This document shows, in pieces, positions 31,510 through 42,971 of a DNA stretch of 64,000 nt (the first letter of the stretch is position 1; each line of letters opens with the position of its first letter). Both the position numbers and the translations under genes were made by a program. Under the pieces are notes generated by a model, which worked only from the letters and a program-made list of their open reading frames with translations, had not been told where the DNA came from and ran no database searches. The DNA is from Hemerocallis citrina (taxonomy: Eukaryota > Streptophyta > Magnoliopsida > Asparagales > Asphodelaceae). Location: positions 72,637,469 through 72,701,468 of the forward strand of contig CM030366.1 in NCBI GenBank assembly GCA_017893485.1. The letters are read 5' to 3'.

Positions 31510-33754
31510 GAACTGCAGTGCATAAAGGAGGGGGATATAGACCTTCATGGCAGCAACTTCCTCCAAGTGCTTTGCCTCCATTGTTACCTACACCTTCTAA
31601 AATACACAGACACTTACAGTATCCAACTCCACTTCTGACCATGGGAGAAAGTTGCCGATTCGAAAAATACCGCATGCAGAATGGGTGATACGAAAGGAGA
31701 AAGGTCTATGTTTCAATTGCGACGAGAAGTTCACTCCTGATCACAGGTGTCAACGACAGTTTTTCTTGCTGATGTATGATAATGAGGAGGATGTTATGGA
31801 ACCTTTAAGGGGTAATCAGGAAGAGTGTGGGTTTGACACAGCTCAAGAAGGTGAGAGTGCACCTGAGATTTCTTTCCAAGCCCTGGCAGGTCAGGCTACT
31901 TTAAGAACTCTTCGGGTTCAAGGTAGCATCAATAATGTGGGTGTGCAGGTGTTCATTGATTCGGGGAGAAAAAATAACTTCATTCAGGAGCGATTGGCAA
32001 AATTTTTGAAATTGCCTATATATCCTTCACAACACTTTAATGTCATGGTGGGGAATGGCCAAATGCTGAAGTGTGAGGGGTTTTGCAAAGTTGTGCCTAT
32101 TACTTTGCAGGGAAATGAATTTGGGATTGATTTGTATGTCATTCCTTTTCATGGAGCTGATATTGTGTTGGGGGTGCAGTGGCTCAAGCTATTGGGTCCA
32201 GTAATGACTGATTATAGTGAGATGACAATGAGTTTTATGTATAATCAAAAGAGGATTATTCTTCGAGGGGGTGAATCACACGGGCCACAACAAATTGGCC
32301 TTAACATGTTGCGAAGGGAGATGTCGACAAAGGCAGTGAGTCAATTCTATCACTTAGAACTGCAGGAAATTCAGCAAGAAGAAGAAATTCCTGGGGATAT
32401 GCGTGAGTTGTTAACTAAGTTTGCTACGGTCTTCTCAGAACCAGTGGGGTTGCCTCCATGTAGGGACTTTGATCACCCATTACATTTACTTCCTGGTCAG
32501 CCTCCACCGAACGTGAAGCCTTATCGATATCCCCATTTCCAAAAGCTGGAAATTGAGATTCAGATTGCCAAAATGTTGAAAGAGGGCATAATTAAACCAA
32601 GCAAGAGTCCATTTTCATCTCCAGTTTTGCTTGTGAAGAAGAAAGATGGAACTTGGCGATTTTTTGTTGATTATAGGGATGCAATCACAATTAAGGATAA
32701 GTTTCCAATCCCAACTACGGAGGAATTTTTTGATGAATTGGAAGGTGCAAAATATTTTTCAAAGTTAGATTTGCGAGCTGGATATCATCAGATACGAATG
32801 CAAGAAAGTGGTACTTTTAAAACAACATTTCGCACTCATGATGGGCACTTTGAATTTCTAGTTATGCCTTTTGGATTAACTAACGCTCCATTGACATTTC
32901 AAGCAGCTATGAATACCATTTATAAACCGTATCTGAGGCTTTTTGTGTTGGTTTTTTCGATGACATTCCTGTATACAGTAAGAGTTAGGATGCGCACTTG
33001 CAGCATTGGTCTGTGGTTTTGAGGATTGTACATCAAAACTTGTTCTATGTGAAGCTATCTAAATGCTCATTTGGGAGAACTTGAATTGGTTATCTCGACC
33101 ATATTATATCTGCAAGCGGGTTAGAAATGGATGTCAGCAAAATCCAAGCCATCAGGGAGTGGCCTGTGCCCAAGTGTGTGAAGCATGTCAGGGCATTCTT
33201 GGGGCTCTCTGGATATTATAGAAGATTTGTGCGCAATTATGCTTCATTGGCAGCGCCTCTAACTGATTTATTGAAGATAGAAAAATTTTCATGGAATGCT
33301 AGTGCAGAGCAAGCATTTGTTGAGCTCAAGAATGCATTGCAGACTGCGCCTGTCCTGGCCCTGCCAGATTTTACAAAACCATTCATAGTGGAGACAGAAG
33401 CTTCGAGGGTAGGGGTTGGTGCAGTGCTTCAACAAGAGGGTCACCCAGTGGCATAATTTAGTAGAAAATTGTCGCAGAGAATGCAGTCGGCATCAACCTA
33501 TGTAAGGGAGATGTTTGCGATAATAGAGGCAGTAAAGAAGTGGAGGTAGTACTTGCTTGGAGGAGAGTTCACTATCCTAACAGATCACCAAAGTTTACAC
33601 CATCTTATTAATCAAACAATACAGACCCCTGAACAATAGAAATGGCTTCACAAATTGGCTAGTTATACTTATAAGATTGTTTATAAGACAGGGAAGAAGA
33701 ATGCAGCAGCAGATGGATAATCTAGAGCACCTTTTGATTACAATTTCCACTTGT
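31510..33754 (+). pseudogene. Chromovirus A pol, first part: zinc knuckle, protease, RT, RNase H
   Basis: Main open stretch 31652-33022. A knuckle CFNCDEKFTPDHRC is followed by a retroviral-type protease with FIDSGRKNNFI (the usual small residue after the Gly is replaced by Arg), then reverse transcriptase with YRYPHFQKLEIE, SPFSSPVLLVKKKDGTWRF, DLRAGYHQIRM and FLVMPFGLTNAP. A frameshift falls just before the catalytic F-D-D box near 32950. RT then continues at 33127 (FLGLSGYYRRFVRNYASLAA), and RNase H follows with stops: TKPFIVETEASRVGVGAVLQ (Glu in place of the first Asp), VREMFAI, LTDHQSL. The last piece, GKKNAAADG-stop-SRAP, leads into insertion I at 33760. Confidence 0.88.
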
Positions 33755-33776
33755 CATTGTGTCACGCCCCGCTTCC

Positions 33777-36271
33777 CAAAAGAGAATACGGATTACGGAT
33801 ACGTGACTAAGCCCAGCAAATGATTTTCATCATCCATAAACTGTTCAAGAATCTTTACAACATTTCACGAGAATAATCAGAGTCGGAAGCAAGAGAATCA
33901 ACCAAGCATGCACATATGAATCAAAATACTAACAAGAATACTTAAAACCAAAATATTATAATCGCAAATATATCCAGATCTGAATAAGTCAATATCCTGG
34001 GTCACATTGCCCAAATACAAATAAATCGAAGTATCAAATACAATTGTTCAAAACAAGCAACAATAAATAATAATAGCAAAATCCAGCACTAATATCTCAT
34101 ATCACAAACACCATCTGGTATCTGTTCTCCAAAATCTGCAATTTAATAATTGTAGGAATAGGAAAAAGAAAACAAATTCCCGTCAATGCAAGTTACGGAC
34201 CACTTGTAGTGCAGGATATAAGTACATGAGAAAAGCTAACTAATAACATGGAATATGCATGATAACAAAATAGAATACTAGCATGGCAAGATGAACAAGC
34301 GTAAGTGGCATGTATCAAATGTCAAGTGGAACAAGTATCAAGAATCAAGTATCACGAAATTAAGTAACAAGTAACAAGTGTCAAGTAGTCAAGTACAAGT
34401 ATCAAGTAGCAAGTGTCAAGTGATCATGTTCAAGTCTTGTATTATTACTATCTAGGTAGCACTTCATGCATCCATTCTTTTACTACATGGTTGCTACAGT
34501 CAACACAGTTTCGTTTTAGATTTTATAGTGGATCATATAGGGCAGTGTACTCAGGGACAAGCCTCAAGAAATCAAGTATCAAGTATCAATTCTCAAGTAT
34601 CAAGTAAACAAGCCTTAAGAGTGAAGTATCAAGCCTCAAGTAAAATATCAAGTCTCAAATAGTGAAATATCAAGCCTCATGTATCAAGTATCAAGCCAAG
34701 TCTCAAGTATCAAGTAACAAGCCTCAAGTGTGGAATATCAAGCCTCAAGTATGAAGTATCAATCCAAGTATCAAGTATCAAGCCAAGTATCATATAGGAT
34801 CAATAGATCCTCTTCCGAGTACACGTTTCTGTATTTTCCACTATTAGATCTTTCCCTTTAAACCTCGGCTTGGTTAATTATTATTAGTGTCAAACAAGTA
34901 TGTGTCACAAAATAGGGCAAGTATAACATGGTATAAACAAGTAACAAGTTCAAGTTTAAAGATAAACACGTACGGGTGCAAGATAACACATAAAAGGATA
35001 AAATAACCAAATTTCTAGTTCAAGACAGTAAGACAACACTGCACTAAAACTGATATTTCCGTTGCTACAAGCATGCAAACCTGAATCCATCGAAAGGTAT
35101 ATAAAATAGACTCCCGGCCGAATCCAGCAAATATATATAAGTCATATAGTATTTCACAAAAACATAACTCAAAACTGATTTCAATCCAGAAAACATGTTC
35201 AGCCAGAAATCAGAAGATTGTATTCAAGAACAGGAAAACAGCATGAAAACTCGTTAAATAAATCCACGAAAAATTCGGGGTATTCCCCTATATGTATAGT
35301 AATAGAAAATTATGTTTCATAATTTCCCAACAAAAATAAAGTATTCAAGTAAAATCTGAAAACATCAAGTTACAACAGTTTTGCAAATCTAAAATCATAA
35401 ACACTGTAGTACGAAAACAGTAATATCTCACAAACCATAAATCCAAATCCAAATCCGTCAAAAGGGTAAGAAAATAGATACAGTGGGCTAACTTTCATAT
35501 TCAGAAACATTTTAGAAACAGCAAGTAGGAATAGGTCGAAAATCAGGTTCTTTACTGAACAATAGTAAAATTCTGCATGTAAAATCTTTATTCGCGAGCA
35601 TGAAAAGGTTTGTAAAACATCTCAAATAAATCCACCAAAATTCTGGGTAAACCCCAATCAAGTCTAGAAGTAATGAGCAAAATTTCAGATCAAAATAATA
35701 ATTTTAACACCAAAATAAAAATAGATTACTCTTCAGAATTCATGGAAAATAAAATTTGGAAATCTTTCGACACCACTGTAGTAAAATCGACATAACTCAC
35801 AAATCGTAAATTGAAACTGAGATCCTTCAAAAGGGTTGGAAAATAGACAAAATTCTTTACAAATCATGTTCACAAAATATTATCAAATACTGACCTTAAT
35901 AGGGTTTAAGATACTGATCAAAACTGAAAATCGGCAATAACTGAAAATATCTCATGTGCACAAAATCCACTAGTTCACATAGAACTCATCCAAAACACAA
36001 CCAAACACGAGATAGAGTAAACTTATGTCCAAGCAACACGGTATAGGGTATTTCACAAGTCCACAACAAGTCTATCACGAATAACACGAACGAGCACAAG
36101 ATAACACATGAACAACACGCATATATGCAACAAGATATGGTCAATCCTAGGTTATATCATGTCATGTATGTCATGAGGCAACTATGCTCAAGGTAACACA
36201 ATAGAGACAATATCAACAAGGAGAATCACACAAAAATTATCTCTAGAACCCAACTACACTATAGGCGGTAT
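33777..36271. other. Insertion I body, no gene seen
   Basis: AT-rich sequence rich in AAAATC-type words. The only short frames are spurious. Repeated phrases such as AATCCA.CAAAA and AAAGGGTAAGAAAATAGA/AAAGGGTTGGAAAATAGA (35461 and 35830) hint at old internal duplications of about 370 bp. Confidence 0.5.
34320..34795. repeat. Degenerate CAAGTATCAAG short tandem repeat
   Basis: Within insertion I, words such as AAGTATCAAG, AAGTAACAAG and AAGCCTCAAG recur at about 10-20-bp spacing over some 450 bp, interrupted by about 120 bp of unique sequence around 34430-34555. No coding meaning. Confidence 0.8.
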
Positions 36272-36782
36272 TTAGTACTTGTATTTACAAAAGAATTTAA
36301 TACAAGTTACTTGCCTTAACCGACGATGGAAACGACTCCAAGCAAGAATAAAGGGAATGGATTCCCAAGCACGATCCCAACCGAACGAACAACCACAAAC
36401 CACCACGAGCACACGAACAACCACGAACGAAGAACGATGAATCACACGAACCCAATAACGAGCCCGCGAACACAACAACGAGCACGCAACCCACGATCAA
36501 CGACGAACAACCAACACCCGTTCACAAGTGGGAGACAAGGAAGGGCATCAGCGGAGAGCACGGTGGGTGCTGCCGCTCTTGTTGCTGCGGTCGAGAGGGA
36601 GGGAGACAGCACCGGTGGCTTTCTGCTACTGTCGCCGAGGAAGCACAGACAGGGAGAGGTTGGGGGTGGATATGGGTGCACAACAAGACGGGGAGAGAGA
36701 GAGAGCAAGGCGAGAGGGAGAGGGGACGGGAGAGAGAATGCAAGCAGCGGCTAGGGGAATAGGGGTCGGCTGCATGGGTGCA

Positions 36783-36785
<3 letters not shown>

Positions 36786-36824
<39 letters not shown>
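36786..36824. repeat. (TA)n microsatellite
   Basis: About 19 TA units at the 5' edge of Helitron H2. Two further (TA)n runs follow at 37384-37418 and 37779-37800, flanking the MITE. Confidence 0.9.
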
Positions 36825-36826
<2 letters not shown>

Positions 36827-37382
36827 AAACACAAAGAAAGCTATCAAGTGGCTCACATTCAATCCCCTCAAAATCAAAGGCCCAGATCTAATCTCACAAA
36901 ACATATTTTCCCTCCCAAAATTTTAAATCCCAAAACCAAATTTTTCCCCCCCAAAACAAAAAAAAAATCATTACTTTATTACTATCTCTCTCTTCTCTCT
37001 TCACTTTTTCATATTTCTCTCTTTCTCTCTCTCCCTATCTTTCTCACCCATTTTTTTTTATTACTTGGAAATTTAGATTTTAAGATTTCATATTTGTAAA
37101 CTTTTAGAATTTAATGTTTTTTATTGCATATGTTATACTGAAAATATCAAATATCTCTTCAATTGTTAAATTTCACCATTTTTCACACTTAAAGCTCTAA
37201 AAAGTTAGATTTTACACCCCATTTATAATTATTTTTCAACATATACTAATGGAAACATGGATTTTTATTGTCATACTATTCAAACTTGAGCTACATAATT
37301 GTTGTTTTACTGTTTACAGGGCTTTTCGTGTTTTGTTTCGTTTCGAAGACGTGCCGTAGGCACGTGCCCACGGGCAAATCTA

Positions 37383-37383
<1 letters not shown>
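36786..37383 (+). mobile_element. Non-autonomous Helitron H2
   Basis: Plus-strand relative of H1. After a (TA)n run it reads ATAATAAAACACAAAGAAAG, then CTATCAAGTGGCTCACATTC. It ends with the hairpin GACGTGCCGTAGGCACGTG, CCCACGGGCAAATCTAG and a following T. The exact 5' TC is masked by expansion of the TA microsatellite. About 598 bp including the TA run; no helicase gene. Confidence 0.78.
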
Positions 37384-37420
<37 letters not shown>

Positions 37421-37424
37421 TAGC

Positions 37425-37778
37425 GATCCGGTGAGAACCGTTCTCACAATAAGCTTCGTGAGAACTCCACGCCTATCCATCCTATGGATAATCCGAGCCA
37501 TTCACATTGTTTAACATTGCTAATTTAGTCTAGAAATATAAAATCAAGTCATTTGGTATTCATTTGTCCATGCATCATGTCACTATAAAAAATAATAATT
37601 TTTCAGCCACATAATTTGTAACACTTCAATACATGGGAAAATGAATCTCAAATGACTTGATTTCTCGTCCATGGACTAATTAAGTCGTGTAGATCAAAAT
37701 GAATGGTTCAGATCTTTCAACTAATGTCCCAAATAAAAGTTCTCACGTGGTTCTCACCAAAAGAGTTCTCACTCGATC
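37425..37778. mobile_element. MITE embedded in a (TA)n microsatellite
   Basis: Starts GATCCGGTGAGAACCGTTCT and ends with GGTTCTCACCAAAAGAGTTC then TCACTCGATC; the end read in reverse is GATCGAGTGAGAACTCTTTT, so the termini are imperfect inverted repeats. Flanked on both sides by (TA)n (37384-37418 and 37779-37800). The TGAGAAC/GTTCTCA words are repeated several times. Elements living in TA microsatellites recall the Micron type of MITE; that name is a comparison, not an assignment. Confidence 0.65.
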
Positions 37779-37800
37779 ATATATATATATATATATATAT

Positions 37801-38362
37801 GGGTTTCAAAGGCTTTAGGGTTTGGGGAAGCCAAAAGGTGGAGACGGCACAGTGCAATAGGGTAGCGGGTCGGTTTGCATGGGTTTCGGGTATGCATTTG
37901 GGCTTCGGGTGGTAGGCTAGGTGCTGACTTGGGCTGATGGGTTTTAAGGGAATTAAGAGTTAGGGTATAAAGTTAACTGGGTATAGTTGGGTATTTAATT
38001 GAATAGGATTTAATAAATGAAGGGGATTTGGTGTAATTGGGTATTAGGAATAAAAGAATAGGGTTAATCCAAAAGATCTAATAAGAGACGAGAACAAGAT
38101 GAGAAATTAAAATAGGACATGCACAATAAAAAATAGATTATTGGGAAATCAAAATAATGGCCCGATCAAACGGAACGAAACAAAAGATGGACAAAAGAAC
38201 CAAGAACTCAAATAAAAGAAGACAGAAAATAATAAAATGAATATATATTGAAAATAAAAACCAATATAGGGTCCAAGAGAAATACAAGAAGAATACAAAG
38301 AGAGAAATATACCAAAACGAAAATACACTCAAAAATACACAAAATGGAAAACAGGGGTTACA
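37801..38362. other. 3' part of insertion I, no gene
   Basis: A/G-rich sequence ending in the terminus CAGGGGTTACA. Contains GGGTTTCGGGTATGCATTTGG-type words but no ORF of note. Confidence 0.5.
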
Positions 38363-39395
38363 CATTGTTTTCTGTTCCTCAGGTAGTTTGGTTTGAGAAA
38401 CTACGAGCTGAGCCACTTGCAAAAGATGAGTACAAACAATTGATGGAAGAAGTAGTTAAACAACCTCATATGAAGCCTGAGTTTAAAGTGAGGGGTGGCA
38501 TACTGCTGTACAAGGGAATAATTGAGGTACCTGCAGACCTGCAAGAAGAAATTCTTCATGAGATGCACTCATCTTCAATAGGAGGTCATGTAGGAATTGC
38601 CAAAACATTATAAAGATTGAAGGCTCCATTTCATTGGGGAAATATGCACAAATCTGTGCAAGATTTTATTAGAAAGTGTGATATTTGTCTGATGACTAAA
38701 TATGAGACTATGTAGCCAGGGGGTTTGCTCCAGCCCCTACCAATTCCAAATAGAATTTGGGAAGAAGTGGCCATGGATTTTATTACGGGGTTTCCACCTT
38801 CTCAGGGGAAAACAGTAATAATGGTGGTGATCGATAGGTTATCTAAGTATGCACATTTTTTTGCATTGCCAAGTGGATTCACTGCAATTAAGGTAGCTGA
38901 CATTTTCGGTACAAATGTCCTTAAGCTACATGGTTTGCCTAGAGCAATTGTATCGGATAGAGATCCAGCGTTCCTTAGTAATTTTTGGCAGCAACTGTTT
39001 GTAAATCAGGGCACTCAGCTGTAGATGAGCACAGCGTATCACCCCCAATCTGATGGCCAATCAGAGGTGCTTAATCGGACCTTGGAACAATACCTTCGAG
39101 CATATGTCAGTGATGAACCAAACCAGTGGTGCATGTATTTAGCTTGGGCGGAGTATTAGTATAACACTTCTTGGTATTCTTCAACAAATTGTACTCCATT
39201 TGAAGCTGTGTATGGGCGGAAGCCACCCTGTATTCCGGATTATATTAAGGGTAGTGCTGCTAATGAAGAAGTGGATGCAAATTTGACTAATCGCAAGGAA
39301 TTGTTACAAAGGCTCAAAAACCATTTGGTGCAAGCCCAGTGTAGGATGAAGAATATGGCTAATATGCACAAGAGTGAGAAGGAGTTCAATGTAGG
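38363..39395 (+). pseudogene. Chromovirus A pol, integrase core
   Basis: Continues pol after insertion I. The text LQEEILHEMHSSSIGGHVGI holds the zinc-binding His residues, and CDICLMTK the Cys pair. The core has Asp in AMDFITGFPPS, Asp in IVSDRDPAFLS, and Glu in [26 protein letters not shown] follows. Stops interrupt it at about 38611, 38713, 39022 and 39157. It breaks off at KSEKEFNVG where element B is inserted (GTAGG target duplication, 39391-39395) and resumes at 53621. Confidence 0.9.
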
Positions 39396-40050
39396 TGTTG
39401 CCGCTAAATTTGGTGTGGGGGCACACAGATAGAACTTGTGGATTCTTGGGGAAACTGAATAGAAAGACCTGCGTACCTGTTCCGTCGGGCCTCGATCGTC
39501 GTTCCCGCCGTGCACCTGCAAAAAGTGCGAGACACCGGGGTTGTTCCCGGCGACGCACCCTCCGACGCTCAAGTCAGTAATCTGGCAGACTATGAAAGAG
39601 CGTAAAAACTGGTGAAAGATTGATTACCTCTTAATGGAGATGGGTGGGGGGTATTTATAGGCATCTTAGGGAACGGATTAGGAATGTAATCCTTGTGATC
39701 TGATATGGAATATTCTTCCTGTGAACAGATTAGGAATGTAGTCTGATAAGGTATATTCCTTGTAATCAGAATTTAATCCCAAATCCCGGTGAAAGGATAG
39801 ACACGAATCAGGGCCGTTGATTAATATTAATCAGGAACCCTAATTCTATCCCTTCTGAGCTGGGTTTGCTGCGGGTTGAAACCCGTACCCGATTAAGGTG
39901 GATCCGTTCGCGGGTAAGTGGATTTTCGGGGGAGATAACCAGTACCCGCTTCAGACCCGTCAGAAGGTGAAATTACCGCTCTACCCCTGTGCCTCAAGAT
40001 TCGTGATTCATCTGGACGGTTCCGATTTAACCCCATTTTTAGCCATATCA
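39396..40050 (-). repeat. Element B 3' LTR (left copy)
   Basis: 655 bp, TGTTGCCGCTAAATTTGG ... TTTTTAGCCATATCA. The minus-strand TATAAATA box is at 39659-39652. The polypurine tract follows directly inside. Confidence 0.95.
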
Positions 40051-40068
40051 CGAGCCCCCCACTCCTAA
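40051..40068 (-). other. Polypurine tract of element B
   Basis: Minus-strand TTTAGGAGTGGGGGGCTCG abuts the 3' LTR and primes plus-strand synthesis in such elements. The same G-run motif sits inside the LTRs of E1 and C; next to L1 it is altered. Confidence 0.75.
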
Positions 40069-40470
40069 AGACTGAGTTCGATCAGTCTTTGAGGAGTAGT
40101 TTAACTGTTCTAATGGCTGGCGGAGCTGTATCGGAGTCCAAATGGAGGGTTTCGAATCTTAAAGGGGGTAGTAGTGTGTTTTTGGAAGTTGCAATTTGTT
40201 TTTAAGCATCTCTGAGTGCCCAACGGTCTTTATCTACTTTTTCGGATTATTTATTTAATTTTGCGATGTGTTAACCAGCCGTCCGGGGGCCCTCACGATA
40301 CATTCTAGGCAATAATTGTTTGTTCAGGGGTTCGAAAATATTACCCCGAATTTATAATTATTTTCTAGATTTTCCAGTGAATTTTCCCGAATTTTTGGTG
40401 ATTTTTTCGCAATTTTTAAATAAATAAAACGATTAAAATAAATTAAAATTGATTTTAAATACCCATTTAT
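40069..40470. other. Element B 3' untranslated stretch
   Basis: AT-rich unique sequence between the polypurine tract and the first tandem repeats. No ORF. It parallels the sequence inside L1 and L2 (GACTGAGTTYRAYA, GAGGAGTAGTTT). Confidence 0.6.
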
Positions 40471-41395
40471 GACGTGGCGTCATCAGAGCCCTTGATCAGA
40501 GCGCAGCGTGATTTTCGGAGAGATCGAGTGGCTCCTGTTCTTCGGCTCGCTTTTTCGCCGTATGTGAGGTTCGGTACTCCGGCACTCCGGCTCGGCGTCT
40601 CGGCACCTCGGTTCGAACGGCTCGGTGCTTCGGCTCGGCGGTTCCGAAGTACGTGGCATCATCTGAGCCGTCTATCTCAGCGCGGATCCCCATAAAGCGC
40701 TATCTTGTCGTTTAGTGGACGTGGCCAAATCTGGACCGTCCATCATGACGAGCGCGCTTTTTGACAAGATCCAACGGCTGACATGGGTCGGAGCGATTTT
40801 TTGCCATATACGAGGGTCGGTACCCCGGTACCCCGGCTCGGCGCCTCGGCACCTCGGCACCTCGGTTCGTATGGCTCGGTGCTTCGGCTCGTCGGTTCCG
40901 AAGTACGTGGCATCATCTGAGCCGTCCATCATGACGAGCGCGCTTTTTGGCAAGATCCAACGGCTGATATGGGTCGGAACGATTTTTTTGCCATATACGA
41001 GGGTCGATACCTCGGTACTCCGGCTCGGCGTCTCGGCACCCCGGTTCGTTGGGTCGGCGCTTCGGCTCGGATGGCTCGAGGGTTCCAAGGTACGTGGCAT
41101 CATCTGAGCCGTCTATCTCAGCGTGGATCCCCAAAAAATGTTATCTTGTCGTTTAGTGGACGTGGCCAGATCTGGACCGTCCATCATGACGAGCGCGCTT
41201 TTTGGCAAGATCCAACGGCTGATATGCCTCGGAGCGGATTTTTGCCATATACGAGGGTCGGTACCCCGGTACCCCGGCTCGGCGCCTCGGCACCTCGGTT
41301 CGTATGGCTCGGTGCTTCGGCTCGGCGGTTCCGAAGTACATGGCATCATCTGAGCCGTCTATCATGACGAGCGCGCTTTTTGGCAAGATCCAACG
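40471..41395. repeat. Element B tandem repeat, about 180-260-bp units
   Basis: GGCATCATCTGAGCCGTC recurs near 40657, 40907, 41096 and 41342. GACGAGCGCGCTTTTTG recurs near 40746, 40935, 41188 and 41366, and CCATATACGAGGGTCGGTAC between them. Units consist of a hydrophobic-looking CGGCTCGGCGCCTCGGCACC stretch plus these conserved blocks. Confidence 0.85.
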
Positions 41396-42600
41396 GCTGA
41401 TATGCCTCGGAGCGGATTTTTGCCATATACGCGAGTCGGTACCCCGGTATCTCGGCTCGGCGCATCGGGGCTGATAGGCCGAGGCACAAAGTTGTGTGTT
41501 TTGAAGGAGGTACTTCCTGAGCGGTCCCTTCCTCGGCGCTTAGTGGCTCGGTGGCTCGGCTGAGCTGTTCGGTAGCTCGGCTGGGCGAACCGATGGCATT
41601 CAGCAAGGAGGGACGCGTGGCTGGATCTGGGCGGTCCATCATGGCGCGCATCTCGAGGATGGGGTTCAGATCACGAGAAAACGCTATCTTGTCATTTTGT
41701 GGGCGTGGCACGATCTGAGCCGTCCATCAGATTCTGTCGCGAACTTTAAGGAGATCCGACGGTGACTTCGCCTCGGAGCGATTTTTTGCCATATACGAGG
41801 GTCGGTAACCCGGTATCTCGGCTCGGCGCGTCGGGGCTGATAGGCCGAGGCACAAAGTTGTGTGTTTTGGAGGAGGTACTTCCTGAGCGGTCCCTTCCTC
41901 GGTGCTTAGTGGCTCGGTGGCTCGGCTGAGCTGTTCGGTAGCTCGGCTGGGCGAACCGATGGCATTCAGCAAGGAGGGACGCGTGGCTGGATCTGGGCGG
42001 TCCATCATGGCGCGCATCTCGAGGATGGGGTTCAGATCACGAGAAAACGCTATCTTGTCGTTTTGTGGGCGTGGCACGATCTGAGCTGTCCATCAGATTC
42101 TGTCGCGAACTTTAAGGAGATCCGACGGTGACTTCGCCTCGGAGCGATTTTTTGCCATATACGAGGGTCGGTAACCCGGTATCCCGGCTCGGCGCGTCGG
42201 GGCTGATAGGCCGAGGCACAAAGTTGTGTGTTTTGGAGGAGGTACTTCCTGAGCGGTCCCTTCCTCGGCGCTTAGTGGCTCGGTGGCTCGGCTGAGCTGT
42301 TCGGTAGCTCGGCTGGGCGAACCGATGGCATTCAGCAAGGAGGGACGCGTGGCTGGATCTGGGCGGTCCATCATGGCGCGCATCTCGAGGATGGGGTTCA
42401 GATCACGAGAAAATGCTATCTTGTCGTTTTGTGGGCGTGGCACGATCTGAGCCGTCCATCAGATTCTGTCGCGAACTTTAAGGAGATCCGACGGTGACTT
42501 CACCTCGGAGCGATTTTTTGCCATATACGAGGGTCGGTACCCCGGTATCTCGGCTCGGCGCATCGAAGCTGACTGGCCGAGGCATAAAGTTATGTAGCCG
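41396..42600. repeat. 366-bp tandem repeat of element B (about 3.3 units)
   Basis: GATCCGACGGTGACTTC starts at 41753, 42119 and 42485, exactly 366 bp apart, with a further unit upstream that has a different head. Each unit contains TTGCCATATACGAGGGTCGG, GGTACTTCCTGAGCGGTCCC and TGGCATTCAGCAAGGAGGGA. Units are almost identical. Minus-strand frames of about 116 codons in each unit simply follow the repeat. Confidence 0.95.
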
Positions 42601-42971
42601 GGGCGTCCTACGGCTTTCTAGTAGGCGGCCGAGACGTTGACTTGCATTTTTAAGGGTCTCTTGCTCTGAGTAGGCTCCGCATTTTTTCCGCTTCCGCCCG
42701 TCGCTTTGGCTCCCTGCTGGGCTTTTTGCGTTTCCCAAGGAGGCCCAACTTGGAGGGGTTAAAAGCGCTCACTCTCACTTTCAAAGCTCACTTCTCACTT
42801 TTACCTCAAGTTTTTTACTTTAGTTCTCTAAGCGCTCTGCTAGCGGTGATTTCCTCCCCAAGGCGTTTCCGTTAGCTGTCGTGTGGGCCAGGCGATTTCC
42901 GGCAAGAGTACTCCGACCGTAGACGTCACTTCAAAAGGTCAGTTTACTTAGTCTGAATAATTTTCCTAGAG
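42601..42971 (+). promoter_or_regulatory. Upstream region of the antisense accessory gene in B
   Basis: Unique sequence between the 366-bp repeats and the accessory ATG. It has a TTAAAAG TATA-like word near 42760, followed by a CT-rich stretch (CTCACTCTCACTTTC, CTCACTTCTCACTTTTACC), which looks like a plant promoter and 5' leader. Promoter activity is inferred. Confidence 0.4.

Larger units (their letters stand above)
33760..38362. mobile_element. Insertion I: 4.6-kb non-coding TG...CA element with CATTG duplication
   Basis: Begins TGTCACGCCCCGCTTCCC and ends CAGGGGTTACA, flanked by CATTG at 33755-33759 and 38363-38367. It interrupts the chromovirus pol cleanly. TG...CA ends and a 5-bp duplication point to a retrotransposon LTR or a large non-autonomous retroelement. 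The two ends are also loosely inverted (TGTCACGCCCC against TGTAACCCC), as LTR termini usually are. I find no internal copy of either end, no gag or pol text and no long ORF, so a solo LTR or an unknown non-autonomous element are both possible. It contains H2, a MITE and microsatellites; without these it is about 3.5 kb. Confidence 0.65.

Noticed and set aside
36326..36754. 142-codon frame in insertion I
   Set aside because: Low-complexity Thr/Asn/Arg-rich text running into the G/A-rich stretch; the other strand is equally open; no family motif.
41727..42443. 116-codon minus-strand frames repeated at 366 bp
   Set aside because: They only reflect the 366-bp tandem repeat; the frames are not joined and have no domain.
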